A DNA stretch of 64,000 nucleotides from Hansfordia pulvinata (GCA_006538405.1 BJKQ01000002.1:1054001-1118000); one strand, 5' to 3'. Numbered from the stretch's first letter, positions 35,564 to 48,990 are shown. The notes: a model not told the origin generated them from the letters alone. Program-made: numbers and translations.

Positions 35564-36920
35564 TTTGTCTCTTTTCTCTTCTTGGTCGTCTGCCTGACAT
35601 TAGAACATACCCTGTTTTTCTGGCTGTCGAGGTACCTACTTAACCCGCCGTATTGGGTACTTACCTCGCGTACATGTACTATATATTCATCTTACAATAC
35701 CCACCATGCTCATCCACCCTTGTATTATAATGCTATCATATCCATCTGTTGTACACCCACCGCACGACTATCTGCGTTTGCCAGCATTCTCCCACGCTCG
35801 CCCATTGTGGATAAGAAAGAAGAGCCCTGGAATGCCCCGATCGCACGTGGATCAGAGGGAGAGGGAGAGGGAGAGGGAGGGAGGGAGGTAGAGACGAGTC
35901 TTAAACAGGCCATCTCGCGCGCCATGGAGCCCCCAACTTCGGGCGGCACGTGGCAGCCGCAAAATGCACCATCGTCGTCTTTTCGGAAGATGGGGCTAGC
36001 CCCCCAAGACGCCGACGGGGTAGTGCTCCTACATGAGACCGCCCCCCACCCCACCCCCCAAGCCACTACGAGTACTCGTAGCTCGCCACCTTTTCCCGCT
36101 TCCCATATTCCTGCGGCGCAAGCTTCACTTCGAATCCCTTCGCGGCACCTTCCTGATGGAACACCAGCGCCGTCCAGTCTTATGTACGAGCACCAGGCAC
36201 CCACGGCACGCTCGCACCCGCCTCACGGTCCCGCGCTACAGACCCACGAGTCTGATGGTGTGCCGAAGAGGGAATCGAAACGAAGGGGGGGAGGAAAGAA
36301 GAAAATCGACTTGATTCTCTTCTCACAAGTCAGCCGGCCCAAATAGACAAACAGAAGCAAGAGAGAGAACGCCCCTCGAGAATACAGTCACAAGTACGAG
36401 GCCCGCCCACGATGCATGGGAAGAAAGGAATCATAGCTGCACTCGATTTCTCGTATGATTGTTGCAAATTATGTATACACAAGCCATTACTCCCCCAACA
36501 CCGTGATCCCAGGATATCCGCCCAAAAGCAAAGGCTTCTTCTTCTTCTCATACACATCAATCCCTCCGCCCCATCAGTAGTGGCATGTCCAGCAAAGTCC
36601 CCAACCCTCCGTAGTCATGTCTCGCGCATCTCATCCTGGCACACAGTGCCCTAAGAAGCACCACCGACCTTTGACATTGTCTTCGGCCAGGTGTATAAGC
36701 CCGCTGTGCCTTCAACCACGACCCACACACGGCTGTCTCTCCACAAATCTGCGAAAGTCATGCATAAGGGTTGCTGCAAAGGCTCATCGCCAGGAAGGTA
36801 TATATACGAATCAAACATTAGGTCTTCCGGCCGGGAAATCTCGCTTGGCCTTTTTTTCTTTTCCAATACGCGACAAAACCACATGGGTCGGCTCAGCGGG
36901 GAGGGCGGAGCGCTCGTGGC
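35472..36920. other. Intergenic between convergent genes
   Basis: Contains a TC run (35528-35560), a GGGAGA tandem near 35860 and the perfect palindrome at 36066-36081. A 254-codon open frame (35582-36346) has no domain or signal and was not called. Genes on both sides point toward this region, so it holds two 3' ends. Confidence 0.45.
36066..36081. repeat. Perfect 16-bp palindrome, variant of CGAGTACTCG family
   Basis: CTACGAGTACTCGTAG: same 14-bp core as the copies at 5936 and 17444, with different outer bases that still pair. The paired change suggests symmetry itself may be maintained or generated. Confidence 0.9.
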
Positions 36921-38464
36921 TCACGAGTGGAAGAGGTCCCATGCCTCCTCGCACAGCTGGAGGAACCTGGTGCGTTTCTGTCGCTGAGATTCGGGGCTGT
37001 CGCGCCCCGCACCGAAAGGGCCTCTTCGCGTGGCCGATGGGCCGTAGCCAAGAGGAGGCGTGTTGCCTTCCTCGTAGTCGGCCCGGCGCCGCTTGCTGGC
37101 GCTTCGATCGCCTTCGTGCATGGCGGAACCGTTGCGAGGGGAGGGCGGGGTGGGGGGTTGGTGTCCGGTGTAGTGTACAATCCTGGGGAGCAAGTCGGAC
37201 CGTCCACCGGCCATTTCCTGCTGAGCCTCCTCGGCTGACTTGTAGTCTCTCTGGCGAGCCGAAGGCGGCGGGTGTGAGGATTGTGGGTGCTGGCTGTGAG
37301 GAGGGTGGCCTGGCGATGCCAATGGCGCGTGAGTCGACCCAGGATGGAGATTCGACCTGCTACTCTCAGGGTGGGGCTGCATGCCCTGCTGGCTGAACAC
37401 GTCCGAAATGGGAGGCAGGCGGTTTGCCGTTTGCTGGGCGGGCATGTGGTGGACATGCGAAGAACCAGACATGTTGGTTGGCTGGTTCGCAAGGTGTCGG
37501 GACAGCGGCTGGGGGTGTCTTCCGGTGAAAGTCTGGCCGAGAGGAGCCGACTGGATGACGCGCTCGTTGGCGAATTGCTCGGCCGCCGGGGCGACTATGC
37601 TGAGGCCAGCCGGGGCCTTGTTGCGACGGGAGGATATGCCCGGCGTCTTGTTGCCGAAATGGGCCGCCGAGTCCTTGTCCTTGCTGTTGCTTGCGCCATT
37701 TTGGCCGGCGGATTGTTGCTGCAGTCGGGCTTCGATGATACGGCGCTGCTGTTCCCTCACATCGTTGCTGCGGTCCACATTGTCCCTCATGACCGGATCA
37801 TGGGTGATGAAGCCTGGGGACAGACACGCAAGCGCGCCCTCTTGAATGCCGAGGCCTTCCCTGCCACCCAAAGCTGGGCGAGCCGTGGCTGCACCGGAGC
37901 CAGTGACCGATCCCTTCGACAAGTCGAGTCTTCGGGGCCTGTGCCTAGCTGGGGGTGCGGGCTTGCCGTTGCTGGTTGTTGTGGCGGACATCTCAGGCGA
38001 CCCCGGTTCCTTCTTCACGACGATCTTGGGGTGCGCGGCGCTGCGCTGGTGATTTTGGTTGAGTCTGGGATCACAGTCATTAGCTCTTGAAGTCCAAACT
38101 TGGCGAGCGAGGGGCGCTCGAAGCGTGCGCGTGCAAAGACGGCAGGTGGTGGGGTCCTGCCGCGAGGGACTTACGAGCTGGGGGATGATTTGGGAGCGGC
38201 CTTGGCAGCCAGGCGGGACGAGGGACTACCACTTCTCGAGCGCAGAGAGCTGTTGCGAGCATTCGTAGTGACGGGCGTGCGGTGAGCAGAGGGTGAGGAG
38301 GTCGGTGGTGCAGCAGTCTGCGATGAGGATGTAGCCGAGGCCGAGTTGGCTGCGGGAGCAGGCGGTAGATCGGGCCTGTCGGAAGCGACAGCGCTAGAGG
38401 TGGCGCCGTAGGTTGGACGATCGTGAGGAGCAGGAGAGGGCGCCATTGCCATAGCAGCACTCAT
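36921..38464 (-). CDS. Disordered nuclear-type protein, unknown function
   Basis: 477 residues from two exons, 38464-38175 and 38064-36921; the 110-nt intron has a GTAAGT donor, a GCTAATGAC branch region and a CCCAG acceptor, and the joint completes a TCA codon. Start MSAAMAMAPSPAPHD. Nearly the whole protein is Ser/Pro/Gln/His-rich and appears disordered. Visible elements are VVKKEPG (a consensus SUMO site), a charged helix with NDVREQQRRIIEARLQQQ, a basic cluster KRRRADYEE (possible NLS) and a hydrophobic C-terminal helix ending LQLCEEAWDLFHS. These suggest a nuclear regulatory protein, but no catalytic or DNA-binding domain is recognised and I assign no function. The G16 run at 38603-38618 lies in its promoter or leader. 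Confidence 0.78.
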
Positions 38465-41400
38465 ATTGAATGAAGGCAGATGCAGCGGTTTGAATGTGTG
38501 ATGGGGTGAAGGAGTGAAAGTATGCGGTGAGGGCCGAGAGAGACGGAACGACTCGATTATGGTATACAGGCGGATACGGGTAAAGGTGTGGCGCGCGGGC
38601 AAGGGGGGGGGGGGGGGGTGGCAGCCGAGTCGTCAGTTCACGGTTCTGCCCTACCGTGTTCGTATCTGGGAGCTGGATCTGGGCGTTACAGTGCTCCGCG
38701 AACAGACGCAAAGTGACAGATTGGGTTGACCGAAGGGGGGTGGTGGGTGGATTATGTGTGAGGATCGTGCGGCACCGCTAACAGCGCAAGCCGGGGGACC
38801 GTGCAGCTAGACGCAGCAGGCGTGGCGGGCAAGCGAGGGCGTGGGTGAGCGACCGAGCGGGCGAGCCAAAAAGCGAGTGCACTCGTACGTGCGGGCTGAT
38901 GCTGCGACGAGTCCGCAACCTGGTCGCAGGAGGATAAAGCAGTGGGCGTGAAGGGCGAGGAAACACGCAAACCCCCTGATAAATCAGCACGGCCGAGCGG
39001 ACGCAGGTGCAATGCAGGTGCAGTCGAGCCCAGGCGACAGGGGCGGGCGACAAGCGGCGACAAGCGGCGGCGGGAGGTGGCGGGACGCGGTGCGCTCGAC
39101 GACTTGGACGCAGTGGTTCCTGGGTCTGGCCGGACCTGGTCGTGGTGGTGAGATTGGCCTGGACTGGCTGGGTTGGGCTGGGTTGGGCTGGGCTGGACGG
39201 GACTGGACGGGAACCGCGTGGTCGAGTGGTTGGGGGCGCAATCGGCTTTAAAAGGCAGGCTTTTGCCCCAGGTTGAGACAAGACCCGGCGATGAAACACG
39301 AGCGAGGCAAGCAGCTGAAATGGGCCCTGGTCCTGGGGTACCCGTGCTGTCCGTGCTGTAGTCCGGCGAAAATGGGCTCGGCTTCCTGGGTCCTCTGCTT
39401 CCTTAGTAATGGCGACCGCAACCGCCAGGCGTGATTGATTCAAAAAAGAGAGGGCACCTTGCAAGGGTAAGGTTCATCAGGTACGAGTGCCTATTCGAGC
39501 ACCGCTGCGCTCGAGGCACCTACGGGGCACTTGGTATGCACTCGCGCTCCCTAAAAAAGGACGGCACTGGGCTCGATAGGGCCAAGGAGGACTCGAGGGC
39601 TGCTTCGCCCGTCTTCCTTCCTTCCTTCCTTTCTGGATCGGGGATGGCCCCAAACCGCCGAGGCGTGGTGACTGCAGAGTTGATCGTTGCAGACGGATGG
39701 TGGATGAGATGGCCGGGGGGGTCGCCACCCCGGTTTTCTTTTCCCGGGCTTTCGTCTTGCGCTACTATCCGTGCAGGCAACCGAGCAAGACAAGGGGATG
39801 ATCTGTGCAGCTTCGAAGCCGCAGCTGTGTGACTTGGGCTCAAGACGAGGGCGGGTTTCTAGTCGTGGATAACAGCGAGCGCTGTCGTTAATAACACTAA
39901 ATACGATGCAGTCTGCCTTGGGTTGTTGCGTGATCGCGGGCGCTGTTGTTGCGGCCCTCTTTGCGGCCAGCTAATGAGAAGACCCGATTTAGGCGCTCGG
40001 GACGGTCGAGCGAGCGAGTCAGGTGGGTGTGATGTGTGGCTTATTAGCGGGGACACGGAAAGCGCGCTATGATTGGTGAAGAGCTCGGTCGACTATGATC
40101 CACAACGTATCCGTTACTAGCTTCTGGGTTTAGAGCGAGTGCCGCTGGACTGGCATGGATTTGTCGGCGCTCCTGCGGTCCAGGTTGCTGTTGGGGTCAG
40201 GAGAGATGGTCGACAGGTCGTGTCAGATGAGAGAACCGCCAGCCTCTGAGTGTTAGTTGACCTGAGCCCGGATTCGCAGAACCAACCAGGCAACCGACCA
40301 CCTTCAAGATAGACCGCTACTGGGTGTGCTGAAATACTCGTGCGGCTCCGAGGTGTGACGGACGCTTTGTGCTTCCAGGTGGATGGGCAGGGTTCAGGGT
40401 CAACCCTGGAGGTAGATCGATACCCGGGCAAGCCTGTGTCCCGTTCTTCTTAGTACGGTACGGGCACCGATCACACGTGTGAAATGCAGGTTGTGAAGCG
40501 CCTGCAAGTACTCGTACGAGTTAACTTAGCGCCGGGGAATCGCAGGACAGTTGCTTTTTCCTGGTATCTAGTCGAAGAGGTTGAACTGGGAGGACCGGCG
40601 TGACGTCGAGAGTCAGTAGCCTGGGCTGGGCTCCGTTTCACGAGAAGCTGAGACGGGCGGTGGCTGCGCGAGGCAATAGACTGGCGTGACTGGGAGTGGC
40701 GGCTGCGGGCTGGACTCGTGCTCTGGCTCTGGAAGATGGGAGCCGATGCCAGTTGCCGAAGGTTCGTCAGACGAGAATGTGGATACAAGAACCGTGAGAG
40801 TCTGCACTTGGTGGAGATGTCCCAAGAGTCGGATGTACGGAGTGCAGGCTTGTGTACGGACAGGGTCGCGGGGTACGAGCAGGGAGCGCACTAGCAACTG
40901 TTGGACATGCGGAAGTGCGGAGAGCGTGTTGCACGGAGTAACAAGGTCGTCCTCCTTCGAGCACTGGTGTCCTAAGAAGCTGGACCGCTGCCGGTTGCTG
41001 TCGTGGACCCTGTCGTCGCCCTTATTCTCTGTCGGCGGTGCCCGGTGGGTTGGGCGTGGCTGTGAGCGTGCGTGGATGCAGTTCAGTGCACGGTGAGGGC
41101 GTGGTGGGGCAACGGATAGTTTGAGGCGGGGCGGTGTTGTCGAGCGACGAAGGGGAAGGCAGGAGGCATGAGGCAGGAGGCAGGAGGCAGGAGGGGAGGG
41201 GTGGAGGGCCACATCAAGCTTGAGCAGGTGCGAGGGGGCAGCTGCCGCGATAGAAAACGGCTTGCGATATCACCTTCACAGGTGGGCAGCAGTATTCAGC
41301 AAACTTGCCTCGTCTCTTCGACCCGGGACGGACAGGGACGCATCCATGAGCAACGCCAGGGCGGCCGAAGACTGGCGGCGGCGGCGGCAGTAGCAGCAGC

Positions 41401-43176
41401 AGCAGCAGCAGCAGCTCGAAACAGAACGGCCCGGCGTGGTGCACGCCTGACTCCATTCTCGTCTCAGGTAGGCCAGCTGCAAGCCGCGGCTAATCAGTTG
41501 GGCGTGACGGGGTTGGCCTTGCCGGCGCGCGACGACAACGACGAACCGACCGCGACGACGACCCGGCGCACCCTGCCACAAACCGGCGTCGCGGAGGGCC
41601 CTTAGTACGCGCAGTCGCTCGCGCAGTCGCCCTGTCGCCACGGGGCCCAGCAACTCGTGTGCGTCCTTTCTACAGCGCCGGACGGGGACTCGCACTCCGG
41701 AGGCGGCCCACAGGCGTCGACTTGCCGCACGAGGTGGCAAGCTGCAAGCTAGTGCGGCAGAGTCGCCCCCGTCCGATTATGAAAGGATAAGCGGATCAGG
41801 GCGTGAGACATGGTCGCGTGTTAGAGGAGTGGGCTCGACGAGCAGACCCCTGCTTCCATGCTTCCATGCTTCCACGCCCACGACAACCGCCACGTCTCCC
41901 TCCCATGCTGCCGTGGCGCGCACGCACAGGCACAGGAAACTGGCCTCTCCAGGTACCTAGCATGACAGTACCGACCCTATGTACCTACCACAAGCAAGCT
42001 CGGCAAGCAGCCGTGTCTGTGCTGGTGCCTCAGACAGTCGGTACCCACGACTTACGAGTACTCCGTATGCGTACGAGTACAGATCCGCCGCGAGGCCGGG
42101 ACGCGGCCGGCTTGTCGCCGTCGCCAGCCCGTGCACCCTGACAGCCTCCCCCACGTCGTGGCAGCAGATCCGGGAACATGGCCCCCTCGCGCACAGGACT
42201 GACAGTCGGTCGCAGGCATATGCCTGTATGAGAGACTCGTCAGCGGGGGAAGGGGGGCGGGGAGAAGCAGACCGCTTCGAAGCACAAACATCAGGGGCCA
42301 GAGCACATGCCATCGCCAGCCATGGGAATTCGCCCAACGTGCATCGATGGCGCCTTTCTGAGATCATGCCCTTTCTGCGAAGGGACATTGATCATGCAGA
42401 AAAGCCCTGGCCGTAAACCATAAGTGACACATCACTGCTGCTGCTGCTGCTCTGCTGTTTTTATTATCATTATAATTAGAATGGGTATTTCATCATTCAA
42501 TCGAAGACCCCTTCTTTTTCTTCTTCTTTACTCCTACTCGTACACCGATTGTATGGGACGCATGCTATGACGCATCCAGGAACCCCCTTTGACGGGCCGG
42601 GAATCCCTAACTCTATCGCTACCACGTACCTACCTACTCGTACCTGCCCAGGTACCTTGGGCCCCGCGCCCGCTACCCAGTGTGCTCATACTCGCATGGA
42701 TCCCGCCTTTTTTCAGTCCGCCAGAGTCGTGGTGCCTAACACCATGGCCAGTAGCCACGTCTCTGTTTTCATTCCAGAGGCGAAGCGAGTGAGTCTTAAG
42801 TCATCAGTCATACTCGTGTGGGCTGGCGGGAGGTGTGGTTGGGTGACGAGCCTTAACCGACCAAACGTTAGCCCCAGCCAGGCCGCCGGCACCGAAATGC
42901 GAAACAAATGGTCCAGGCCCCTGGGAGCCCCCCTTCTCTGAGTGGGCGAGCTGGTTGGTTGGTGTGACGAATTGGGAGAGGGGGGGGGGGCAAGGATCCA
43001 TTCACACATGCACTCACACTTCCTCACTCTCCGTACCGTACGCATATGTACGAGTATCCGCGGGTGGGCGGGAAAGAACTCGAAGGTCGGGACACCGATG
43101 GCCAGGCCGTGAATCCGGCCTGTGTCAGGAGGACAGGGCTGCAGGGGTCGCTATCACTGTCGCGGGTGTCTGGGGT
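38465..43176. other. Gene-free DNA upstream of 36.9-kb gene
   Basis: The first part is the promoter of the disordered-protein gene, including G16 (38603-38618). A CTGGGTTGGG tandem lies near 39160-39210, a GGAGGCA tandem near 41160-41190 and a GCA tandem at about 41388-41415. TACGAGTA/TACTCGTA words occur near 40508, 42051, 42073 and 43047. No gene, RNA or transposon recognised. Confidence 0.45.
38603..38618. repeat. G16 homopolymer
   Basis: Sixteen consecutive G about 140 nt upstream of the start codon of the minus-strand gene ending at 38464. Confidence 0.9.
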
Positions 43177-43194
43177 GGGGGGGGGGGGGGGGGG
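43177..43194. repeat. G18 homopolymer
   Basis: Eighteen consecutive G preceded by GGGGT, in gene-free DNA. Confidence 0.9.
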
Positions 43195-46100
43195 CTTCTA
43201 CCATCCATGGATATGTGGCTCGCGTGGCCACGGGTAGTCGTACATTGTTGCGCCCCTCCAAAACGGGTGCGGGCAGCACCCGCTGCCCTCTCGAACGAGT
43301 AAGGCACTCGCACATCCATTACTTCCACCAAGCGATCTGCGCCTTCGACAGTCCGGTGCTTTCTGCGGACTTTGCTACGGGCGCGGGTGGTGGTCCCGGA
43401 GGCTGGAGACGGGGTTTCAGGTCATGCTCGATGCTGCACATCGCCTGGGCCAGCAACATGTACGCGTACACAGTGGACATCCGATGCATGGGATTGGCGA
43501 CGCCTGCGTACCTCACAGTACCTAATGCAGGTACTGATGAGATGCTCGCCCAGGCCATTAAGGTACACACGAGCTACCTATGTATCTTTACCTCTTCCAT
43601 CCATATCTTGAGCATCTGGTGAAGCCACAGCACTGGCTGAACACGCCACGCCAGGGCTCCACTGTCTGCCAATACGGTCGTGACGGTGTCTCGCACAGGC
43701 CCTCGCCGTAGTCTATCCGCATCCATCGGATCTACCTCCAATGTACGGAATCACGAGAATAGAGGTGCGCGTACGAGTGCCTTACGCAAGCTTCACGTCC
43801 CCTAGTGGCGCTCGTGCCCGCAGGCGGGACGTGGCGAAGTTGGGCAGTCTGTCCGAGATGCCTCGGGCACTCCAGCATTCTTCCAACGGACAGTACATCA
43901 TGACAGGTACCGTACCTACTGTCTCCTCCAGTACGGATACGCGTTAGTACTCGCTGAAGGCCCACGAGAGTGTTTTGGGTTGATGCTGAGGGTGGGCGTC
44001 TCCTGGCCATTCGCCATCTGCCAAGACGCGCAATCCCAGCACCCCTCATCAGCACAGCATGACACGAGGCCCAGCATTCAACCATTGGCCTCAGTCCGCC
44101 GGGTACGAGTACTACTACTCCTCCTTGAGCGACCCAACGCCACCTCGATGGGCACGACAGACCAGGCACGACTCGCCTCCGTCCTGCTGCCCGGAGCGCC
44201 CCGAGTGGCGTCGCGTCGCGTCGCGTCGCGCTGCGTTGCGCTGCGCTCGCATCCAGCGGCCATGTCGATTGCCCGCTCGAGTAATACTCGCTATGATGGT
44301 CGATCTGCCCCTGCCCCCAAACAAGGATGCCGTCGTCGGGTGAACTCTGGCCACGTGAAAGCTCAGGGTCCCAATGGCAGGAAAGGCAAGGAAGCCTCGC
44401 TTCACAGGACGATTTCCTCCGCAGGCCCAGCCATCATCGACTTAAGCGCGTCCGCAATCGTCCTCACGTGGCGAAACCGATACGAGCTCGCGGAGCACAG
44501 AGCGGCGACAACACATCTGCCCGGGCACGAGCTCGCGGCTTGTCGTCTCGTTGCTCTGGGCGGCCCTTCTTAATTACTCGTACAGCTCCCCCGGGATGGT
44601 CTGCTTGCTGCTTTCCCAGCAGAGCAGGAGGGTGGCACAGCAGCACGGGATCTGGACGACGGTGTCTGCGGGTTACGCGTACGCATTGCTACTCGTATTA
44701 GCGCTGAGGGGGGGCGGCAGCTCCTCCCGGCCCACGCGAAGAAGCTGTGGATTTGTTCCAGAAACTCACGAGTGGCGACAGACTCCTTTATTAGCAACAA
44801 GGACAGGCCGGCGAGACGACGGGCGTGGCCCCGACTGGCCGGCCGCGTGGCAGAGTTCGCCTCTCTCACGTTGCTTTTCGCTTGCCCCTGGAGCTGAAGG
44901 ACGGCTGCGGGACCCGATGAGGCCAGTGCGAACGTGAATTAGGACGTCGCCATGTCTCACGAGATGGACCGTGAGAGATGCCGGCCGCGGTCTTCGCCAT
45001 CTGACAGACGGGAGGGGCGCGCGACTCTTATGGATGATCTCGTAGCGAGGGAGAAACGGGACTCTGGATTGCAAGCAGGACTGTACGAGTCCATTCTCGC
45101 GCTCCAGATCAGGGTCCGGGGCGTGTCGTGTCGCACAGCCAGTGCGGAGAGGGATATCACGACAGACTATCAGATCAGCACGACTGGGAGCCTCAAGGCT
45201 GCCATCGAGTCTTGTCCATCGTGTGAGTCTGTAGCCCTGGCCAGTCCGCGGCGTCTGCGGTGTCTTATTTCCATGCCCACTGCGTCTTATTCCCATGGCC
45301 ATCAGTCGTGTCAAGTCCGTCGAGGCCCACGCCTGTGCGTTATGTGCCAGTGCTTGCCCTTTGACTTAGCTCGATGCAGAGTGCAGAGTACGAGTACTCA
45401 TGTCGTGAATGCTCCGAATTGTTTGTACTGGTTAGTTATGAGAGTCCAATTTTGAAGCAAACCTGCCAGGTTCTTCCTGGAGGGTCGGTAAAGGAAAGGA
45501 AGCAGAAAAAAAGAAAGAAAAACAAGCCCCTCCGTCCACCCATCAATGGATCTACACGTACGTGCAGGCATTACATCTGATAGAGATGCGAGAGATCGCG
45601 TCCCCAATGCATGACACACGTGGATGTGGCTGTCGCATCGGGTGTCAGTGCACCTTCTCACGAGACACGCCCAAAGGGGGCGCTGCATCACGACTTCGTG
45701 CGCGTACTTCATGCTTCAGCCGCGCGGCAATCTGTGCCGCCAGCGCGACTTTTTTTTTTGTCCCATTATAGGTAGACGAGGCACGAGCTATCCTATCCTC
45801 GCCAGGCCGGTCCGTCGTGGCGGTCAACGCAAATTCCTCACCCGGCCGTCGCAGCATTTCGGCCGGCCGGCCAAGATGGCACGGAGCCGGTCGGACGCCG
45901 CGCTTCTGGCTCCTTGGCCATCCTCACGACGAGCCGAGGAGAAGCGGGCTTGGCCGTGTGCTCGTAGTCTCGTTATTTCCGTTCTGCACATATCTATCTC
46001 TCTCCGTGTCTCTCATCAGTCTGCTATCGACCCTGACCCTCCGGCAGCAGATTTCCCAGGGTTCGTTTGCATATGAGGGGCATTGCATTGCCTCAGGGGT

Positions 46101-47400
46101 GAGTGTGGGGTGGAGGGGGACCCGCGATGAGGGAGCAGGCGCAGGGCAGCACTGGGATTGAATGCTGGCCTGGCGAATGCAACCCTATCTCGAGGGCTCT
46201 CATAGGGGAATGGGGTCCCTGGATGGATGCTTCTCGGTACGGGGTACGAGTACTCGTGGGTGGGCGAGGCAATGGATGCGTTCGTTCGTTGTTCATCACA
46301 AGGGGTGGGCAATCGCGCGTTTCCAAGATATCGATTCCACGCTCAGAAGAGACCCCTCCCCTCCCCTCCAATCCCTGCCAATCAATAGTCTGATGCGAAC
46401 ATGGGGTGGCCGCCCATGCTCACATGTCCCAGAATGGGTGTCCTCAAGCCGGCTTATTCGTCAAAGGACCGGCCCCAATCTCCCGGGGGGGGGGGGGGGG
46501 GGCCCTCTACGAGTCTTCAAATGTATTTCCTCCGAGACGCGGGGACACGGGCAACTCCGGGCGGGGACGACACTGGAAACCTCGCCTGTCCTCCTCCCAC
46601 GTTCGGCTCGCTTTGCCTTGGATCTCGTCTTTTGTCTTGCTTGGAGCATGGGGGGCCCGCTCATAGCCGCTCGAGATGGACAATATTTGCCAATATTGCA
46701 ACGCCACGAGCCAACATCTATCAGGTCGGCAATGTCGGTTGGCGAATGGTAGGCGGGGAGGGAATGCGAATGGGAAGGGATGGGGTGGCGGTGGGCGCTC
46801 CGGTACTCGTATCCATTGCGAATCGATTCTCGCACGAAATGTTTGGTACTCGTACGATACACCCAACCAAGCACCCGGCCCAATCAGATCGAGCTGGATC
46901 TCTCTCTCTCTCTCTCTCTTCACAGGCATTCGAGAGCCCTGAAATCCGGCGTCGTCCAACGATGAATGCAGCCGACGAGCAGTGCAGTCGCACGAATGAG
47001 GGGGAGGGGCGAGTCGCAGGCGAGGATCTTCACACTGCGTACGACTCGTACGTACAGTCAATCATAAGTTGTTGGCAGTATCTAGATGTACGCGTAGGCC
47101 AGATGGGCAAAGAGATGCCGCAACTGGAGAAAAGAAGAAGAAGAAGAAACAGGCGCCCTCTCCCCCCCCTTGGTGTTGTTGATGACGAGACGCCGGAGAG
47201 CTGCCCCGGCGCTGCTGGTGGGTGCGAATGCTTGGTCATGGGCAGCAGCCAGAGTGGCTCGTTCTCATCAGAGAGAACAGTTCCATTGTTCTTGCCGTTA
47301 TCCCTCACCCTGGCGTCGACAACCTCTTCACCAGCTGCGTGGCTTTGCGGCCGGGGGCTTGCCCGGGATGGTTGCTGCAGCCGAGTGATCGTATGATGTA
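43195..47400. other. Gene-free DNA
   Basis: TACGAGTA/TACTCGTA words occur near 43768, 44101, 44576, 45388, 46243, 46802, 46845 and 47045, with a palindrome core at 46247-46256. Also present are a GTCGC pentanucleotide tandem near 44212-44234, G18 at 46485-46502, a TC run at 46899-46919 and an AAG tandem near 47136. A 331-codon open frame (46401-47396) crosses the G18 and TC runs and was not called. Confidence 0.45.
46485..46502. repeat. G18 homopolymer
   Basis: Eighteen consecutive G in gene-free DNA; same type as the runs at 12347, 27446, 38603 and 43177. Confidence 0.9.
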
Positions 47401-48480
47401 TGGTGTGTAGAGCCGCCTACAGTTGCCGATTCTGTATCCGAGGTCCTGCGGGCTTTTTTTCACACTGTCTCCCAGACATGTATTCGTACTGATCCATTGA
47501 TCTTTGACAAAAGTCTATCAGTGCGCGAGGGGTATGAACTACTAGTCATATATTTTGACCCAGTCTCTGAAGATATAGCCCCTGTTGTAGTCTTGTGAGG
47601 TCTGTTTAGAAATCGCTTCACATTGTGGCCTCAGACCGCAAACGCCTTGTGCATTCGGCCGGTCAGCCGGTCAATATTGGCACTCCTCCTGGAATTTATG
47701 ACTACTCATCTGGTACGATAGCTTAAAGCATGCAATAGGTGACCTACACTTCCAAATTCACTTCACTGGTTACGACTCAGTGGGGCTTGGAGCAAGTCGG
47801 GATCACCCGAGCATGGACCAGCCTCAGCAAACAGCTTCTTGGGAGCAACGTCAGAGTCCCGCACGAACACGGGAAACCCAATGGTCTCGATGAAGTGCCG
47901 TGTATGTCTTCAGGGTGTCTCTTCATGAGTGGCGTGGTTGATAGCTCCATCAGGAGTGCGGGTATGGCCAGTGCCTCGAGCAGGAACTGCGGGCGAAACA
48001 GAGTGACTCACACCAGACCACATGATGCCGAATATCAAATAAGACTGTCTCGATAGCCTACCTTGGCTCTCTTCACGTCCTCGGGGGTCTTTTTGTTATG
48101 AAAGTGACATCCTGCGTTCTATCTTCCTACCATGGAACCCAGCCTGCTGGGTAGCCATACCTCTGTCCAGCATCATCGTGCGGCGTCCTCGGCAGCGGAC
48201 AAGAAGGGGGGCAAACCCTGAAATGCCCCGCGATTAAGGACCGAGCATGTAATGATCGGATTGCTTATGGGTCGAACAAGATAAGTCCAGCTGGGTATTG
48301 ACTCCAGAGTCAGTTTGAGAGACTGTAGTGTTCGTCTGAGCTCCGGTAAGAGAGTCATATTCGAAGCCAGCCCTGATCATCGTCGTCTCGGGCCTGGATA
48401 CGCTAGAACTTCAATGCTACAGATCAAAGTACTGGCAAGGTGATCAGGGGGAGTATCGGTAAAGCATCGAGTTCCAAAGC
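47401..48480. other. Less GC-rich gene-free DNA, possible relics
   Basis: Base composition is visibly less GC-rich than in the flanking DNA. On the minus strand, short segments look protein-like (for example 48358-48173, starting MTLLPELRRTLQSLKLTLES, and a segment near 47900 reading ETIGFPVFVRDSDVAPKKLF), but they are in different frames with stops between them. This is consistent with a decayed gene; no family recognised. Confidence 0.3.
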
Positions 48481-48529
48481 AGTTCGGATTTCCCTTGAAT
48501 CTCCTCTACAGCAAACGTCATTCGCCGAT

Positions 48530-48990
48530 GAAACGCAGCGCGTTGCGAATGCCGCCGGGCTGGACGGCGGCACATCCGGGTCTCAAGTCTGACAGAGGCC
48601 GTATCTCACGGATGGCAAGATTCAATCTCTCGGGGTATCTCTGAAAACGTGGAATCATCTCGTCACATCTCCAGGTTACACAAGCCAGTGACTGTTAGTC
48701 ATGAAGCATTGGGAGATACTTCTTGGTTCCTAGTAGATGGCCACGGCGCGCCAGGGGCCGCTGAGCAACTGCTGCACCAACATACAGCTTCTAGTTTCCA
48801 TTTTCCAGAATATCTTAGAGAATCAATTGCAAAGTGTCAGTAGCCAACATCCCAGCCCGATCGTGGTGAATTTGGACCAAGGCCGGCCGAGTCAAGGTCT
48901 CCCAGAAGCGCGCGCCTGGGCCAGACACAGCCCAAAGAGGCCAATTGACGACCTCGATCTCTCAGACTGCTTACAAGTTCAATGACTAAA
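48530..48990 (+). pseudogene. Possible PP2C-like phosphatase relic
   Basis: One open frame from about 48530 to 48843 reads through SWFLVDGHGAPGAAEQLL, which resembles the metal-binding DGHGG...AAE motif of PP2C-family phosphatases. The frame then stops. No further PP2C motifs follow before the AC19 gene, and no start codon or exon set gives a full domain. A GTCAGT donor-like site lies at the end of the open segment. This is best read as a short relic or fortuitous similarity. Confidence 0.25.

Noticed and set aside
35582..36346. 254-codon open frame between convergent genes
   Set aside because: GGGAGA tandem translated as Glu/Gly runs; no domain; region is expected to be 3' UTR.
46401..47396. 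331-codon open frame
   Set aside because: Crosses the G18 run and a TC run, no domain, and competing frames of similar length overlap.
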